Positions 37,836 to 46,020 are shown, numbered from the stretch's first letter. The stretch is 64,000 nucleotides of DNA from Streptomyces longhuiensis (GCF_020616555.1 NZ_CP085173.1:3855501-3919500); one strand, 5' to 3'. Notes: a model not told the origin generated them from the sequence alone. Numbers and translations are program-made.

Positions 37836-38614
37836 CGTCCCTGACCGAGCGAGCCGAACAGGCCGCCACCGGCGAGCAGCCCGACACTCCTGCCGCCCCG
37901 CAGTACGCGGCGCCGGCTGCCTCCGAACCGCTGCCCGTCTACGACTACGAAGCGTCCGAGGACTACCCGGCCCCAGCCATGGTGCCCGTGCACCTCGCCT
38001 GGCTCCGCGTCCGCAACGACGTCCGCGCCGTCGCCAAGAGCGACAAGCACATCGAGAACAACAAGGTGAAGTACCACTTCCGCGGCATCGAGGCCGCGCT
38101 GAACGCCTTCGGCCCTGCCACCCTGCGCCATGGCATCAACGTGATGGCCGTCGACATCACGACCTCCTACCGCGACACCAAGTCGAGCCGCGGCAACCCG
38201 ATGCGGGAGTGCACGGTCGTCGTCACCTGGCAGATCCTCGGCCCCAAGGGCGACAGCCTGCCGCTTCTGCGGTCGGCCGGCGAGTCGCTGGACTCCGGCG
38301 ACAAGGGCACCGCGAAGGCGCAGTCCCTGGCGCTGCGGGCCCTGTTGTTCAACACGGGCATGATCCCGACCGGTGACCCGGAGCCGGAGGCACAGCACGT
38401 CGAACGGGGCGAGGCGCCGCAGCGCTCCGCCACCGACTACCGCGACGAGATCATCAACCCGAAGACGTCACCTGGTCGCCTGGAGCAGATCAGCTACGAG
38501 CTGCGCAACGCCCGGATGCTGCACATCAAGGTCGCCAACGAGAACGGCGACGAGGAGACCCTCGACGCGCTCGGCATGCGGCACTACCAGGAGCGCACCG
38601 GCGGTGGCCAGTGA
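37832..38614 (+). CDS. ERF-family single-strand annealing protein
   Basis: 260 aa. ERF signature region: YHFRGIEAALNAFGPATLRHGINVM, then the loop GESLDSGDKGTAKAQSLALRALL. It anneals the 3' tails made by the upstream exonuclease. The N-terminal Pro/Ala linker and polar C-terminus fit the family. GTGA overlap with the DnaQ-like gene. Confidence 0.88.
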   Translation: MTSLTERAEQAATGEQPDTPAAPQYAAPAASEPLPVYDYEASEDYPAPAMVPVHLAWLRVRNDVRAVAKSDKHIENNKVKYHFRGIEAALNAFGPATLRHGINVMAVDITTSYRDTKSSRGNPMRECTVVVTWQILGPKGDSLPLLRSAGESLDSGDKGTAKAQSLALRALLFNTGMIPTGDPEPEAQHVERGEAPQRSATDYRDEIINPKTSPGRLEQISYELRNARMLHIKVANENGDEETLDALGMRHYQERTGGGQ

Positions 38615-39363
38615 GCACCTTCGCTGAAGTCCGCAAGGCGGCATGGGACACCGAGACCACCGGACCCAACCCGACCGAGGACCGCATCGTCACCGCGGCA
38701 TTCATCGTCCGCACGCCGGCCGGGGACAACATCTCCTTCTCCTGGCTGATCAACCCCGGGGTGCCGATCCCTGCCGAAGCCACGGCCGTGCACGGCATCG
38801 ACGACGCCAAGGTGCAGGCCGAGGGCGCAGACCCAAAGGCCGCCCTCGACGAGATCGCCGTTTACGTAGCGCACGCGATCGAGCAGGGCATGCCGCTCAT
38901 CGCGTTCAACCAGTCGTTCGACTGGTCGATCCTCCACTACGACCTGCTCCGCAACGGCCTGCCCACCGTGTATGACCGCGTCGGGTCCGCTGTGCTGCCG
39001 CTCGTCGACCCGATCGTCATCGACAAGCAGATGGATCGGTACGTCAAGGGCAGCGGCATGCGGAAGTTGCAGCCAACGGCGGCGCGCTACGGCGTCGAGC
39101 TGACCGACTGGCACACCGCCGAGGCCGACGCACTCGCCGCCCTGTTGATCGCCGAGGCGCAGTTCGCGAAGTGGCCGCAGCTCGGCGCGGACGGGCCGTA
39201 CAAGTTGTTCGCCGATCAGCAGCGTTGGCGGGCCTCGCACCAGGCCGGGTTGCAGGACTGGTTCCGCACGAAGGCCACGCCGGAGCAGGGCGGCGACCTG
39301 AACAAGGTGATCGACGGCTCGTGGCCGCTCATCCCCGCGCCGCGTCCGGGCGGTGACGCCTGA
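38611..39363 (+). CDS. DnaQ-like 3'-5' exonuclease
   Basis: 250 aa, DEDDh fold. AAWDTETTGPNPTEDRIV gives D-x-E; IAFNQSFDWSILHYDLLRNG gives the second Asp region; WHTAEADALAALL gives the terminal His-x4-Asp. It may act as a proofreading or recombination nuclease in phage replication. No polymerase gene is visible in the window. Confidence 0.88.
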   Translation: MSTFAEVRKAAWDTETTGPNPTEDRIVTAAFIVRTPAGDNISFSWLINPGVPIPAEATAVHGIDDAKVQAEGADPKAALDEIAVYVAHAIEQGMPLIAFNQSFDWSILHYDLLRNGLPTVYDRVGSAVLPLVDPIVIDKQMDRYVKGSGMRKLQPTAARYGVELTDWHTAEADALAALLIAEAQFAKWPQLGADGPYKLFADQQRWRASHQAGLQDWFRTKATPEQGGDLNKVIDGSWPLIPAPRPGGDA

Positions 39364-39593
39364 TGTCGCCGCTCCGCGTCCTCCGCCAGATCATCGCGCC
39401 CACCGGGAAGCACCGCGCCACGGCCGGTGTCCTCGACGAGGCCGAGTTCGAGCAGCTCCTGGCCGACGGCGACATCGAAGCCAACGAATGCGCGCCCTGC
39501 CCCAACTGCACGCGCACCACCTTCCACGCCATGCACACCGACGGGTCCCGCACGTGCTGGACCTGCAACACCACCACCGCAGGTGACCAGTGA
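39363..39593 (+). CDS. Small zinc-ribbon protein
   Basis: 76 aa with CAPCPNC and CWTCN pairs, i.e. a four-Cys zinc ribbon after a short helical N-terminus. Coupled to the exonuclease (TGATG) and the RusA gene (GTGA). Confidence 0.7.
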   Translation: MSPLRVLRQIIAPTGKHRATAGVLDEAEFEQLLADGDIEANECAPCPNCTRTTFHAMHTDGSRTCWTCNTTTAGDQ

Positions 39594-40021
39594 ACAAGCC
39601 GTACGTCGTCAAGCTCCCCGCCGGCATGCCGCTGCTGAACGCGAACCAGCGGCTCCACCACCGGCCGAAAGCAAAGATCACCGCCGCGATCCGGGCCCTC
39701 ACCATGGAGGCCGTCAGCGACTGCCCCTCCCTGATGGACGCCCTCGCCGCGGCCAAGCCCGGCCCGCTGTTCCAGCGCGCGCACGTCCTCGGCGTCCTGC
39801 ACCCGGCCACCGCACGCCGCGCCGACCCCGCGAACTGGTACCCGTCCTTCAAGGCCGCGGTAGACGGGCTCGTCGACGCCGGCCTCCTCGATGACGACGA
39901 CCACACGCAGCTCGTCGGCCCGGACATGCGCCTCGGCGCGAAGGTCAGCGGCGGCCAGCTCGTGCTCGTCATCACCGGCCTGGTCGCCGGCGCCGACCCG
40001 CTCTCGAACGGGGCGTGGTGA
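39590..40021 (+). CDS. RusA-like Holliday-junction resolvase
   Basis: 143 aa. N-terminal LNANQRLHHRPKAKITAAIR, then ADPANWYPSFKAAVDGLVDAGLLDDDDHTQL, giving the D-x-N-x3-K-x3-D pattern and second Asp cluster of RusA enzymes that cut four-way junctions. It fits with the exonuclease/ERF module. Confidence 0.85.
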   Translation: MNKPYVVKLPAGMPLLNANQRLHHRPKAKITAAIRALTMEAVSDCPSLMDALAAAKPGPLFQRAHVLGVLHPATARRADPANWYPSFKAAVDGLVDAGLLDDDDHTQLVGPDMRLGAKVSGGQLVLVITGLVAGADPLSNGAW

Positions 40022-40467
40022 CCATGCAGATCCGCGCAGACGTCGCCGAACTCCTCCGCGCCGGCCTCTCCGACAAGGCCATCGCCAGTGAACTCGGAGT
40101 CGATGCGAAGAAGACCGTCCGCCGAGCCCGCGTCGCACTCGGTATCGCTCCTGTCCCCAGCGGAAAGCGCCCCGCAAGCAGTCCGGAAGACCTGTTCTGG
40201 CATCGCGTCCAGCCCACCGACGACGGACACCTGATCTGGACGGGCTACCGCAGCCGCGTTGGAACTCTGAGCCTGCGACACGGCGGCAGGACCCACACCG
40301 CTCTGCGCATCGCGTTCCGCATCAAGCACGGCCGCGAGCCCGAGGGCCACGTCACGCCGACGTGCGACCGCGACGGCTGCGTCGCCCCTGCCCACACCCA
40401 GGACCGGCGCATCCGCGAGCAGACCAACGCTCTCTTCACCGCGATCTTCCGGGAGGTCTCGGCGTGA
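40018..40467 (+). CDS. HTH-HNH-type nuclease-like protein
   Basis: 149 aa. The N-terminal HTH (AELLRAGLSDKAIASELGVDAKKTVRRAR) joins a C-terminal HNH-like part: HLIWTGYRSR ... RTHTALRIAFRIKHGREPEGHVTPTCDRDGCVAPAHT. Similar small HNH proteins in phages bind or nick DNA. GTG 40018 chosen from the four-base overlap; ATG 40024 possible. Confidence 0.7.
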   Translation: MTMQIRADVAELLRAGLSDKAIASELGVDAKKTVRRARVALGIAPVPSGKRPASSPEDLFWHRVQPTDDGHLIWTGYRSRVGTLSLRHGGRTHTALRIAFRIKHGREPEGHVTPTCDRDGCVAPAHTQDRRIREQTNALFTAIFREVSA

Positions 40468-40763
40468 TCATCCACACCCCGTACTCCATCGCGGCCCCCA
40501 CCCCGGCCAACGCCGAGGACTGGCGCACTCGCGCCACGTGCCGCCAGGTCGACCCCGAGACGATGTTCCCGGACAACGACAAGGCTGGGATCGAAGAGGC
40601 CCGCGACGTCTGCCGCCCATGCCCCGTTCGCCAAGAGTGCCTGCGCTCCGTCCTCCACTGGGAAGGCAACCGCGGCAAGGACATGCGCTGGGGCATCTTC
40701 GCCGGCCTCACCCCTCAGCAGCGACAGCGCGCCTACGCCAACTACGGCAAGGGCCGACAGTGA
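40464..40763 (+). CDS. Phage-encoded WhiB-like iron-sulfur regulator
   Basis: 99 aa. Four cysteines at residues 26, 50, 53 and 59, spaced C-x23-C-x2-C-x5-C, the WhiB [4Fe-4S] ligand pattern. After them comes RWGIFAGLTPQQRQRAY, a variant of the GxWGG turn, and a basic tail. WhiB proteins bind sigma-A region 4 and change transcription. A phage copy in the early operon could redirect host transcription or mimic host WhiB proteins. Confidence 0.88.
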   Translation: MIIHTPYSIAAPTPANAEDWRTRATCRQVDPETMFPDNDKAGIEEARDVCRPCPVRQECLRSVLHWEGNRGKDMRWGIFAGLTPQQRQRAYANYGKGRQ

Positions 40764-40990
40764 CCGGCCGACGGCGCCGACGCGCCCCGCCCGATCTGCC
40801 GCCCGGCGGAGTCCTCGACTGGCGCGACTCCTCGCACTGGTCCAGCCGCGCACTCCCCTGCCGCTACTGCGGACACGACACCCACCTCCGCGACTCCAAG
40901 CGCAGCCCCGCACACAAGGTCTGCGCAGAACAGGCCCTCGCACAGCAGGTCGCAGAAGCGGCCGACGCCTACCAGAACGGAACCCTGTAA
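40760..40990 (+). CDS. Small Cys/His protein of unknown function
   Basis: 76 aa. CRYCGHDTHLRDSKRSPAHKVCAEQ gives a Cys2-His2-Cys cluster typical of short phage zinc fingers. GTGA overlap with the WhiB-like gene and TAATG overlap with the next gene. Confidence 0.65.
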   Translation: MTGRRRRRAPPDLPPGGVLDWRDSSHWSSRALPCRYCGHDTHLRDSKRSPAHKVCAEQALAQQVAEAADAYQNGTL

Positions 40991-41427
40991 TGCCGAAGCT
41001 CAGCCCCGCCGACGTCCCCGAGGTCAAGCTCGACTCCGCGGCCGCCAGCATCGAAGCCAGCCTCCCCCGCGAGGTTCGCCGTGGTCTCTTCGAGAAGCCC
41101 GGCACGACCGTCGTCGCCATCGTCGAACTCACCTCCAAGAGCTACACGGGTCACGCCGAGGGTGAAGACAAGGACCCGCAGGTCAAGGTCCGCGTCACCG
41201 GCTGCGAAGTCGCCCGCACTGACGACGATGCCGCGGCCCTCCTGGACGCCAAGCGCGCCATGTGGAGGGACCGCCAGATCGAAGGAACCCTCGACGAGAT
41301 CGGCCAGGGCCCGCGCCGCCCCGACGCCGCCCTCCTCGACATCACCGCGACGAAGCCGACCGAGGACCAGCTCAAGGAGCACCGCCGCCAGATCGAGGAC
41401 CAGCGCCGCGCCGAGTACGTCCGCTGA
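40990..41427 (+). CDS. Phage early protein of unknown function
   Basis: 145 aa. Beta-rich centre (TTVVAIVELTSKSYTGHAEGEDKDPQVKVRVTGCEV) and a charged helical C-terminus. It may be a phage homologue of ssDNA-binding or recombination accessory proteins, but I see no decisive motif. Confidence 0.62.
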   Translation: MPKLSPADVPEVKLDSAAASIEASLPREVRRGLFEKPGTTVVAIVELTSKSYTGHAEGEDKDPQVKVRVTGCEVARTDDDAAALLDAKRAMWRDRQIEGTLDEIGQGPRRPDAALLDITATKPTEDQLKEHRRQIEDQRRAEYVR

Positions 41428-41434
41428 CCCACCC

Positions 41435-41466
41435 GCCCGGGGTAGCCCACGCCGGCCGCCCCGGGC
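41435..41466 (+). terminator. Possible attenuator before the initiator-like gene
   Basis: GCCCGGGG (41435-41442) and CCCCGGGC (41459-41466), an 8-bp perfect inverted repeat with 16-nt loop in the only gap of this operon. No T-run. Confidence 0.4.
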
Positions 41467-41515
41467 CAGGGATCTTGCCGCAACGGTTCCGCAACATCAC
41501 TGAGAGAAGAGCGAG

Positions 41516-42331
41516 TTGAGCACAGAGGAGCAGGCCACCCCCGCGAGCGGCAGCGTCCCGCACGCGTACGGCAACGCCCTCGCATGGAAGTGGTCACGCC
41601 AGATGCCCACAGCCCTGCGCCGCGGCTTCCTCACGCTGCTCTACGCCCTGCGCTCCATGGCCAACGCCAACGGCGAGCTGAAGTTCCACAGCGACCACAA
41701 GGCCATCCGCATCCAGGACATCGCCAAGGCCGCCGGCGCCGACGAGAAGGACACCAGGCGCTACCTCGAGGCCGCCATCCGCGCCGGTGTCGTTGGCACC
41801 AAGGGTGAGCGCAAGAGGGGCAAGGCGACGCTCTACACGCTCGCGGTGACGCCGTGGCCGAACTGGGATGCCGCGGAGGCCTACCTCGACGCGACGAAGC
41901 GGGAGCGGCCGGGACGCAAGCCGGGTCCCTGGACGGAGAAGAACGGGGGGCGGTCCCCCGAACCCGAGGAGTCGAAGTTCGGGGGACCGGCCCCGGAACT
42001 TACCGGCGGTACGGAGAAAGAAGTTCAGGGGACCGCCCCCCGTATGAGTTCGGGGGACCACCCCCCGATTGGTTCGGGGGACCGCCCCCCGAATAACCCA
42101 GGTAGTACCCATGAGATCTCCCATGAGGCGGCCGGGGTGGTCTTCCAACCTCAGGTAGTTGGGGCGACCGGAACAACAGAGATCGCCCCCCAAGACCAAA
42201 ACCCCCACGACGACGAGCCCGCCGACTTCGTCCGCTGCGCCCGCTGCAACCGCCCGATGCTCCCGAGGCACGGCCGCACCACACACCCCAACTGCCCACC
42301 CGTCACCGCCGAACACCGGAGCGCCTCATGA
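41516..42331 (+). CDS. Replication-initiator-like HTH protein with internal iterons
   Basis: 271 aa. N-terminal winged-helix part (AWKWSRQMPTALRRGFLTLL, IQDIAKAAGADEKDTRRYLEAA) is followed by a disordered Gly/Pro-rich middle and a C-terminal CARC...NC zinc-knuckle (RCARCNRPMLPRHGRTTHPNC). The layout resembles phage initiators with an N-terminal DNA-binding domain and a tail that could load helicase. The coding DNA of the middle contains an iteron array (41945-42091). Start TTG 41516 is the only one that keeps the domain complete and lies behind AGAAGA. Confidence 0.65.
   Translation: MSTEEQATPASGSVPHAYGNALAWKWSRQMPTALRRGFLTLLYALRSMANANGELKFHSDHKAIRIQDIAKAAGADEKDTRRYLEAAIRAGVVGTKGERKRGKATLYTLAVTPWPNWDAAEAYLDATKRERPGRKPGPWTEKNGGRSPEPEESKFGGPAPELTGGTEKEVQGTAPRMSSGDHPPIGSGDRPPNNPGSTHEISHEAAGVVFQPQVVGATGTTEIAPQDQNPHDDEPADFVRCARCNRPMLPRHGRTTHPNCPPVTAEHRSAS
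41945..42091. repeat. Iteron-like array inside the initiator-like gene (candidate phage origin)
   Basis: Five copies of GTTCGGGGGACCGCCCCCCG or close variants: 41945-41963 (inverted), 41977-41996, 42023-42042, 42048-42067 and 42072-42091. The last three are spaced 25 and 24 bp. Two spacings (46 and 25) are not multiples of three, so the repeats are read in different frames and are not a protein repeat; selection at the DNA level is likely. A locally AT-richer stretch follows at 42091-42125. The layout is like the lambda origin inside gene O. Confidence 0.6.
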
Positions 42332-42576
42332 CGACGCCACACGAGCGCCTCACAGCCGAGGAGATCCCCACCGGCACCTTCGGGCACGCACTCCCCCCAC
42401 GCCCCGCAGAACGCCCCACATGCCCCGGCACCACCTGGACCGCCATCCAGCAAGCCCAGCACTGCGCCGACCTCCTCGAAGCCATCACCGACTGGGTCTG
42501 GGACGAAGAAACCCGCGCCGACGAACGCCGACACCTCCAACTCGTCGAAACCGAGAGCCACAAAGACGCCGCCTGA
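42328..42576 (+). CDS. Phage early protein of unknown function
   Basis: 82 aa, helical, Trp-containing (TTWTAIQQAQHCADLLEAIT). ATGA overlap with the initiator-like gene. No motif recognised. Confidence 0.62.
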   Translation: MTTPHERLTAEEIPTGTFGHALPPRPAERPTCPGTTWTAIQQAQHCADLLEAITDWVWDEETRADERRHLQLVETESHKDAA

Positions 42577-42654
42577 CACGCGCGCTCATCCGGTTAAGGC
42601 CGGCCTCGCGCACAACCCATGGCCCAACCAGACACCGTCACAACGGAGATCACG

Positions 42655-43254
42655 ATGACCGACCGCCCGTACACCGACGCCGACCTCCGCCACGAAGCCG
42701 CCCGTCAGCACGCCGGCTGCTCGTGGGATCCCGACTACATGGGCGTTGGTGAGCAGATGAGCGATCAGCCTTGCCCGCCCACCGACGAGCCCGGCCCTGG
42801 ACTCCACACGTGGGGCGACCTCACCCGCGACGAGTTCGACGAGGCACAGCGGAAGATCCACGACCTGATCAACGACGCGGCCAACGTGTCCGCGTGGGCT
42901 GTCCAGCTCGGCGCAGATGGACTCGCCCCGTCCACCGAGCACGAGATCACCGTCGACGCTGGCCGCCCGATCGCCCGCATGCACTTCGCGTTCGAGCCGG
43001 ACATGCCCGAGGAGATGCGTACCGCGCTCGTTGAGGGTGTCGGCCACGCGATCGATACCGCGCTCGACGGCAGCGAGTACAGCGACGACAGCGAGGCGTT
43101 CAACCTGATCAGCTCGATCGCCTCCCAGCTGCGCGACGCCACTGATGGCGACGAGCACCACGCCGTCGGCCTGATCTATGACCTCGCGATGGGCAGCACC
43201 ACGATCGCCGACGCCCGCGCGCAGCTCGCCGAGCTGACGTTCCGCCACGTCTGA
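42655..43254 (+). CDS. Phage protein of unknown function
   Basis: 199 aa acidic protein (MTDRPYTDADLRHEAARQHA...). ATG 42655 has GGAG eight bases before; ATG 42619 is open but lacks one. Central part MHFAFEPDMPEEMRTALVEG and helical C-terminus. A strong hairpin follows the stop. Confidence 0.6.
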   Translation: MTDRPYTDADLRHEAARQHAGCSWDPDYMGVGEQMSDQPCPPTDEPGPGLHTWGDLTRDEFDEAQRKIHDLINDAANVSAWAVQLGADGLAPSTEHEITVDAGRPIARMHFAFEPDMPEEMRTALVEGVGHAIDTALDGSEYSDDSEAFNLISSIASQLRDATDGDEHHAVGLIYDLAMGSTTIADARAQLAELTFRHV

Positions 43255-43258
43255 GAGC

Positions 43259-43293
43259 GCCGGCCGCCGCGGCCCGAACCTGCGGCGGCCGGC
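43259..43293 (+). terminator. Terminator or attenuator in the early operon
   Basis: Perfect 12-bp stem GCCGGCCGCCGC / GCGGCGGCCGGC with an 11-nt loop, five bases after the preceding stop. Without a T-run it may only reduce read-through. Confidence 0.65.
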
Positions 43294-43328
43294 CCGACCA
43301 GTCCACCACACGACACCCCGGAGCCAAG

Positions 43329-44291
43329 ATGCCCACCGACCGCCCGCCGCTCAGTCCATGCCGCCGCAACGACCGGCACGACGAGCACGTGTACGAGGTG
43401 TACGGGCGCCCCTTCCAGTGCCTCGGCTACACCCCTCGCACCGAGGCCGAGCTCCTCGCCGAGCTCGCCCCGCTCGCCGCGCTCGTCGCCGAGAAGCTGC
43501 GCACCGTCCCCGTCCGCCTGATCGGCCGCGGCGGAGCCGACGACCTGATCTCCGAACTCACCCTCGCCGCCGCCCTGTACTGCGCGAAGCACGTCCTCCC
43601 CGCTGGCCCGCCGCCTGCGCCCGACCCGGCCGAGACCGACGAGGAGCGCGCCGATCGCGAGGAGACCGAACGCGCGCACGCCCACGGCGACCACACGTAC
43701 TGCGGCGCCACCTGCGAGACCGAGTTCCCCACCGAGCTGCTCCGCAACACCATCCTCGCCAAGGGCTACCCCGGCACCGCAGGCATGCTCGACGAGATGC
43801 TCCGCCGCGCCCGCGCAGAGGCCGCCGCCGCGCCGTCTGCGCCCGCCAGCCAGACCGTGCGCCGCGAGCGGTACGCCGCCGCGATCCGTGAGACCGACGG
43901 ATGGGTACTTGATGACGGGCAACACATGATCGCCGCCGTCATGGCCGTTGCAGACGCCGAGCACGCCGAACTCCGCCGCGAGCGTGATCTCGCCATCGCC
44001 CACGACCGGCAGCCCTACCCGACCGCATGGGCCTACGAGCAGGCGTGCGCAGCGCTGCGCCGGAAGACCGACACGATCGAGCGCGTTCGTGCGGTGCTTG
44101 AGACGGAGGCCGTCGTCGATCGAAGCGCCCTTGAGTACCGGGGGCTGATCACCACTGCCCTCATGGCCGACGAGTCGCAGCAGGCCCACGCATTCGTGCC
44201 AGACGCACCCCGCGCACCGGGACTCTGCGCCACCTGTGGCGACTCCCGCGCCTGGCACCGCGGCGTGACCGACGAGGAGCAACAGCCGTGA
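43329..44291 (+). CDS. Phage protein of unknown function, Cys/His ends
   Basis: 320 aa. Ala/Glu-rich helical body with a His/Cys patch (HAHGDHTYCGATCETEF) in the middle and LCATCGDSRAWHRG at the C-terminus, suggesting zinc binding. No family recognised. The tail overlaps the next gene (GTGA). Confidence 0.62.
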   Translation: MPTDRPPLSPCRRNDRHDEHVYEVYGRPFQCLGYTPRTEAELLAELAPLAALVAEKLRTVPVRLIGRGGADDLISELTLAAALYCAKHVLPAGPPPAPDPAETDEERADREETERAHAHGDHTYCGATCETEFPTELLRNTILAKGYPGTAGMLDEMLRRARAEAAAAPSAPASQTVRRERYAAAIRETDGWVLDDGQHMIAAVMAVADAEHAELRRERDLAIAHDRQPYPTAWAYEQACAALRRKTDTIERVRAVLETEAVVDRSALEYRGLITTALMADESQQAHAFVPDAPRAPGLCATCGDSRAWHRGVTDEEQQP

Positions 44292-44476
44292 TCCACGACC
44301 TCATCACCACCGCACAACTCGTCCTCTACGCCTCGCTCGCATGGTCCGCAGTCGCCGGCATCCTCGTCGCCTCCGTCATCGTCGCCCTCGCCGGAGCCGT
44401 CACCGGACTGTGGGCCCGCATCGGCACCGGCCGCCGTGCCGAGCAGCCTGCGGCCGAGTACGAGGAAGCCGCATGA
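44288..44476 (+). CDS. Small membrane protein
   Basis: 62 aa with one long hydrophobic region (LVLYASLAWSAVAGILVASV, then VALAGAVTGLWA), probably two helices. Followed by ATGA overlap. Confidence 0.6.
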   Translation: MIHDLITTAQLVLYASLAWSAVAGILVASVIVALAGAVTGLWARIGTGRRAEQPAAEYEEAA

Positions 44477-44598
44477 TCACCGGCCTCGCGTTGGGCCTGG
44501 TGCTCGGCCCGTTCGCCTCCGCGCTCCTGCTCACCATCCGGTGGGCAGGGCGCACCCTCCTCCACCACGTCCGTCCGCGCCGCACGGCCAAGCCATGA
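44473..44598 (+). CDS. Very small membrane protein (41 aa)
   Basis: MITGLALGLVLGPFASALLLT followed by a basic tail (RPRRTAKP). One membrane helix. Coupled by ATGA overlaps on both sides, which supports it as a real gene despite its size. Confidence 0.55.
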   Translation: MITGLALGLVLGPFASALLLTIRWAGRTLLHHVRPRRTAKP

Positions 44599-44753
44599 CC
44601 GCCGAACAGCTCGCCCTCGGCTGCGAACCCGACTGGGACGACGACGAGTTCGAAGACGACGAGCCCGACCCCATCCCCGCCGACCTCCGCGGCCAAGGAC
44701 TCCCCTACGACGCCCGCATCGACGACATCCCCCTCACCGGGAGGTACCTGTGA
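44595..44753 (+). CDS. Small acidic protein (52 aa)
   Basis: Strongly acidic (DWDDDEFEDDEPDPIPADLRG), ending GRYL. The coupling at both ends supports it. Acidic phage proteins of this kind sometimes mimic DNA, but this is speculation. Confidence 0.55.
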   Translation: MTAEQLALGCEPDWDDDEFEDDEPDPIPADLRGQGLPYDARIDDIPLTGRYL

Positions 44754-45100
44754 CACCCGACCAGCGCATCGCCCGAACCTGTGACGCACTCGCTCTCGCC
44801 TCCACGGCCGGCGCCGTCTACCTCGGCTGGACGTACAGCCTGTGGGCCGCCGCAGCGTGCGCGTACGTCGCCCTGTTCCTCGTCTGGTGCGCCCGCGCCC
44901 ACCACCGACACCACCGCATTCGCAGAGCCCGCGCCAGGCTCGCCGAACGCGCAGCCCGAGGCCTCCCCATCGACCCGATCGTCTACACCGTCATCCCGTG
45001 CTGCGACCTGTCCGAGCACGCCGCCGGCAACGCACACGACATCGACTGCCTGCGCCACCTCGCGCCGGTCAGCAACCCGAAGAGGAGCAGCGCCGCATGA
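44750..45100 (+). CDS. Small membrane protein with basic region
   Basis: 116 aa; one or two helices (LASTAGAVYLGWTYSLWAAA, CAYVALFLVWCA), then HRHHRIRRARARLAERAARG and a polar tail with CCDLSEH. GTGA overlap with the previous gene. Confidence 0.58.
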   Translation: MTPDQRIARTCDALALASTAGAVYLGWTYSLWAAAACAYVALFLVWCARAHHRHHRIRRARARLAERAARGLPIDPIVYTVIPCCDLSEHAAGNAHDIDCLRHLAPVSNPKRSSAA

Positions 45101-45876
45101 CTCACCGCATCCCGCTGGACGAGCTGACCAGCGACCAACTCGACGCCTTGTACGCGCACGCCGAACGGGCCGAGGCCGCCCTCGTCCGCGTCCACCACGT
45201 TGCCGCCGCCATCCACAGCGGAGCACCGTGGGCCGCCAGCCGCTACGAAACAGCCGCGCGGATCCGCGCGGCCACCGGACCTGACTCAGCAGCCACCGAA
45301 GCTATCGAGCCCGCTCACACCGCGTCCACGCTCCGGGCCCGACTCCGCGCAGCCATCGAGCCCATGCTCCTGGAGTACCCCGAGCACAACCGCACCGACG
45401 AGCACGAGGAGCTCCTGGCCGAGATCATCACCGGCGTCCTCGGCGTGGTCATCCCGCACGGCCGGTTCATGCGCGCTATGCACCAGAGCGCCGAGGAAGA
45501 CGTCGAGCGCCTCACCAGAGAACGTGACGGCGCGTACCGCGAGCGCACGAGCCACACCGCCCTCCTCGCCGCACTGACCCCGGGAGCCATCGTCGCCCCC
45601 GCCACAGACATCGACGAACCCGGCTGGCAGATCGCGTACCTCAACATCGGTGGCCACCAGGCCTCATGGCACGTCAGCCCACGCGACGCCGATCTAGTCG
45701 CCGGTATCGAGCATGTGCCAGCCGATGACCCGCGCGCTCGGTGGGACGGCCACACGACCACTGCCAAGTACGCATGGATGCAGGCGTACACCGCCGAACT
45801 GCTCCGTCGGTGCGGCCCGGAGTGCGCCGAGATGCACACCGAGACGGGACGCTGTGAGATCGCGAGGAACCGATGA
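45097..45876 (+). CDS. Phage protein of unknown function
   Basis: 259 aa. Helical N-terminal half, a Glu-rich coiled region (EEDVERLTRERDGAYRERTS), and a C-terminal part with WHVSPRDADLVAGIEHVPAD and a final Cys cluster (RRCGPECAEMHTETGRCE). No family recognised. Confidence 0.6.
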   Translation: MTHRIPLDELTSDQLDALYAHAERAEAALVRVHHVAAAIHSGAPWAASRYETAARIRAATGPDSAATEAIEPAHTASTLRARLRAAIEPMLLEYPEHNRTDEHEELLAEIITGVLGVVIPHGRFMRAMHQSAEEDVERLTRERDGAYRERTSHTALLAALTPGAIVAPATDIDEPGWQIAYLNIGGHQASWHVSPRDADLVAGIEHVPADDPRARWDGHTTTAKYAWMQAYTAELLRRCGPECAEMHTETGRCEIARNR

Positions 45877-46010
45877 TGCCCGTCCCGCTCACGATCGCGG
45901 CCCTGTTCGTCGTCACAGTCCTGGCCTTCCCGTGGGCAGTGAACCTGTTCGCCCGCTACCTGGCCTATGTGAACCGCACCTTCGACCGGGGGCACAACCG
46001 CCGACGCTGA
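45873..46010 (+). CDS. Very small membrane protein (45 aa)
   Basis: MMPVPLTIAALFVVTVLAFPW followed by an amphipathic basic tail. Starts within the stop of the previous gene (ATGATG). One membrane helix, compatible with a small regulator or toxin-like peptide, but unproven. Confidence 0.5.
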   Translation: MMPVPLTIAALFVVTVLAFPWAVNLFARYLAYVNRTFDRGHNRRR

Positions 46011-46020
46011 ACAGCACGAA

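Noticed and set aside
41944..42091. Interpretation of the G/C-rich repeats as a CRISPR array or protein repeat
   Set aside because: Units are 20 bp with spacers of 4-26 bp and one inverted copy, which is not CRISPR. Spacings not divisible by three exclude a protein repeat.
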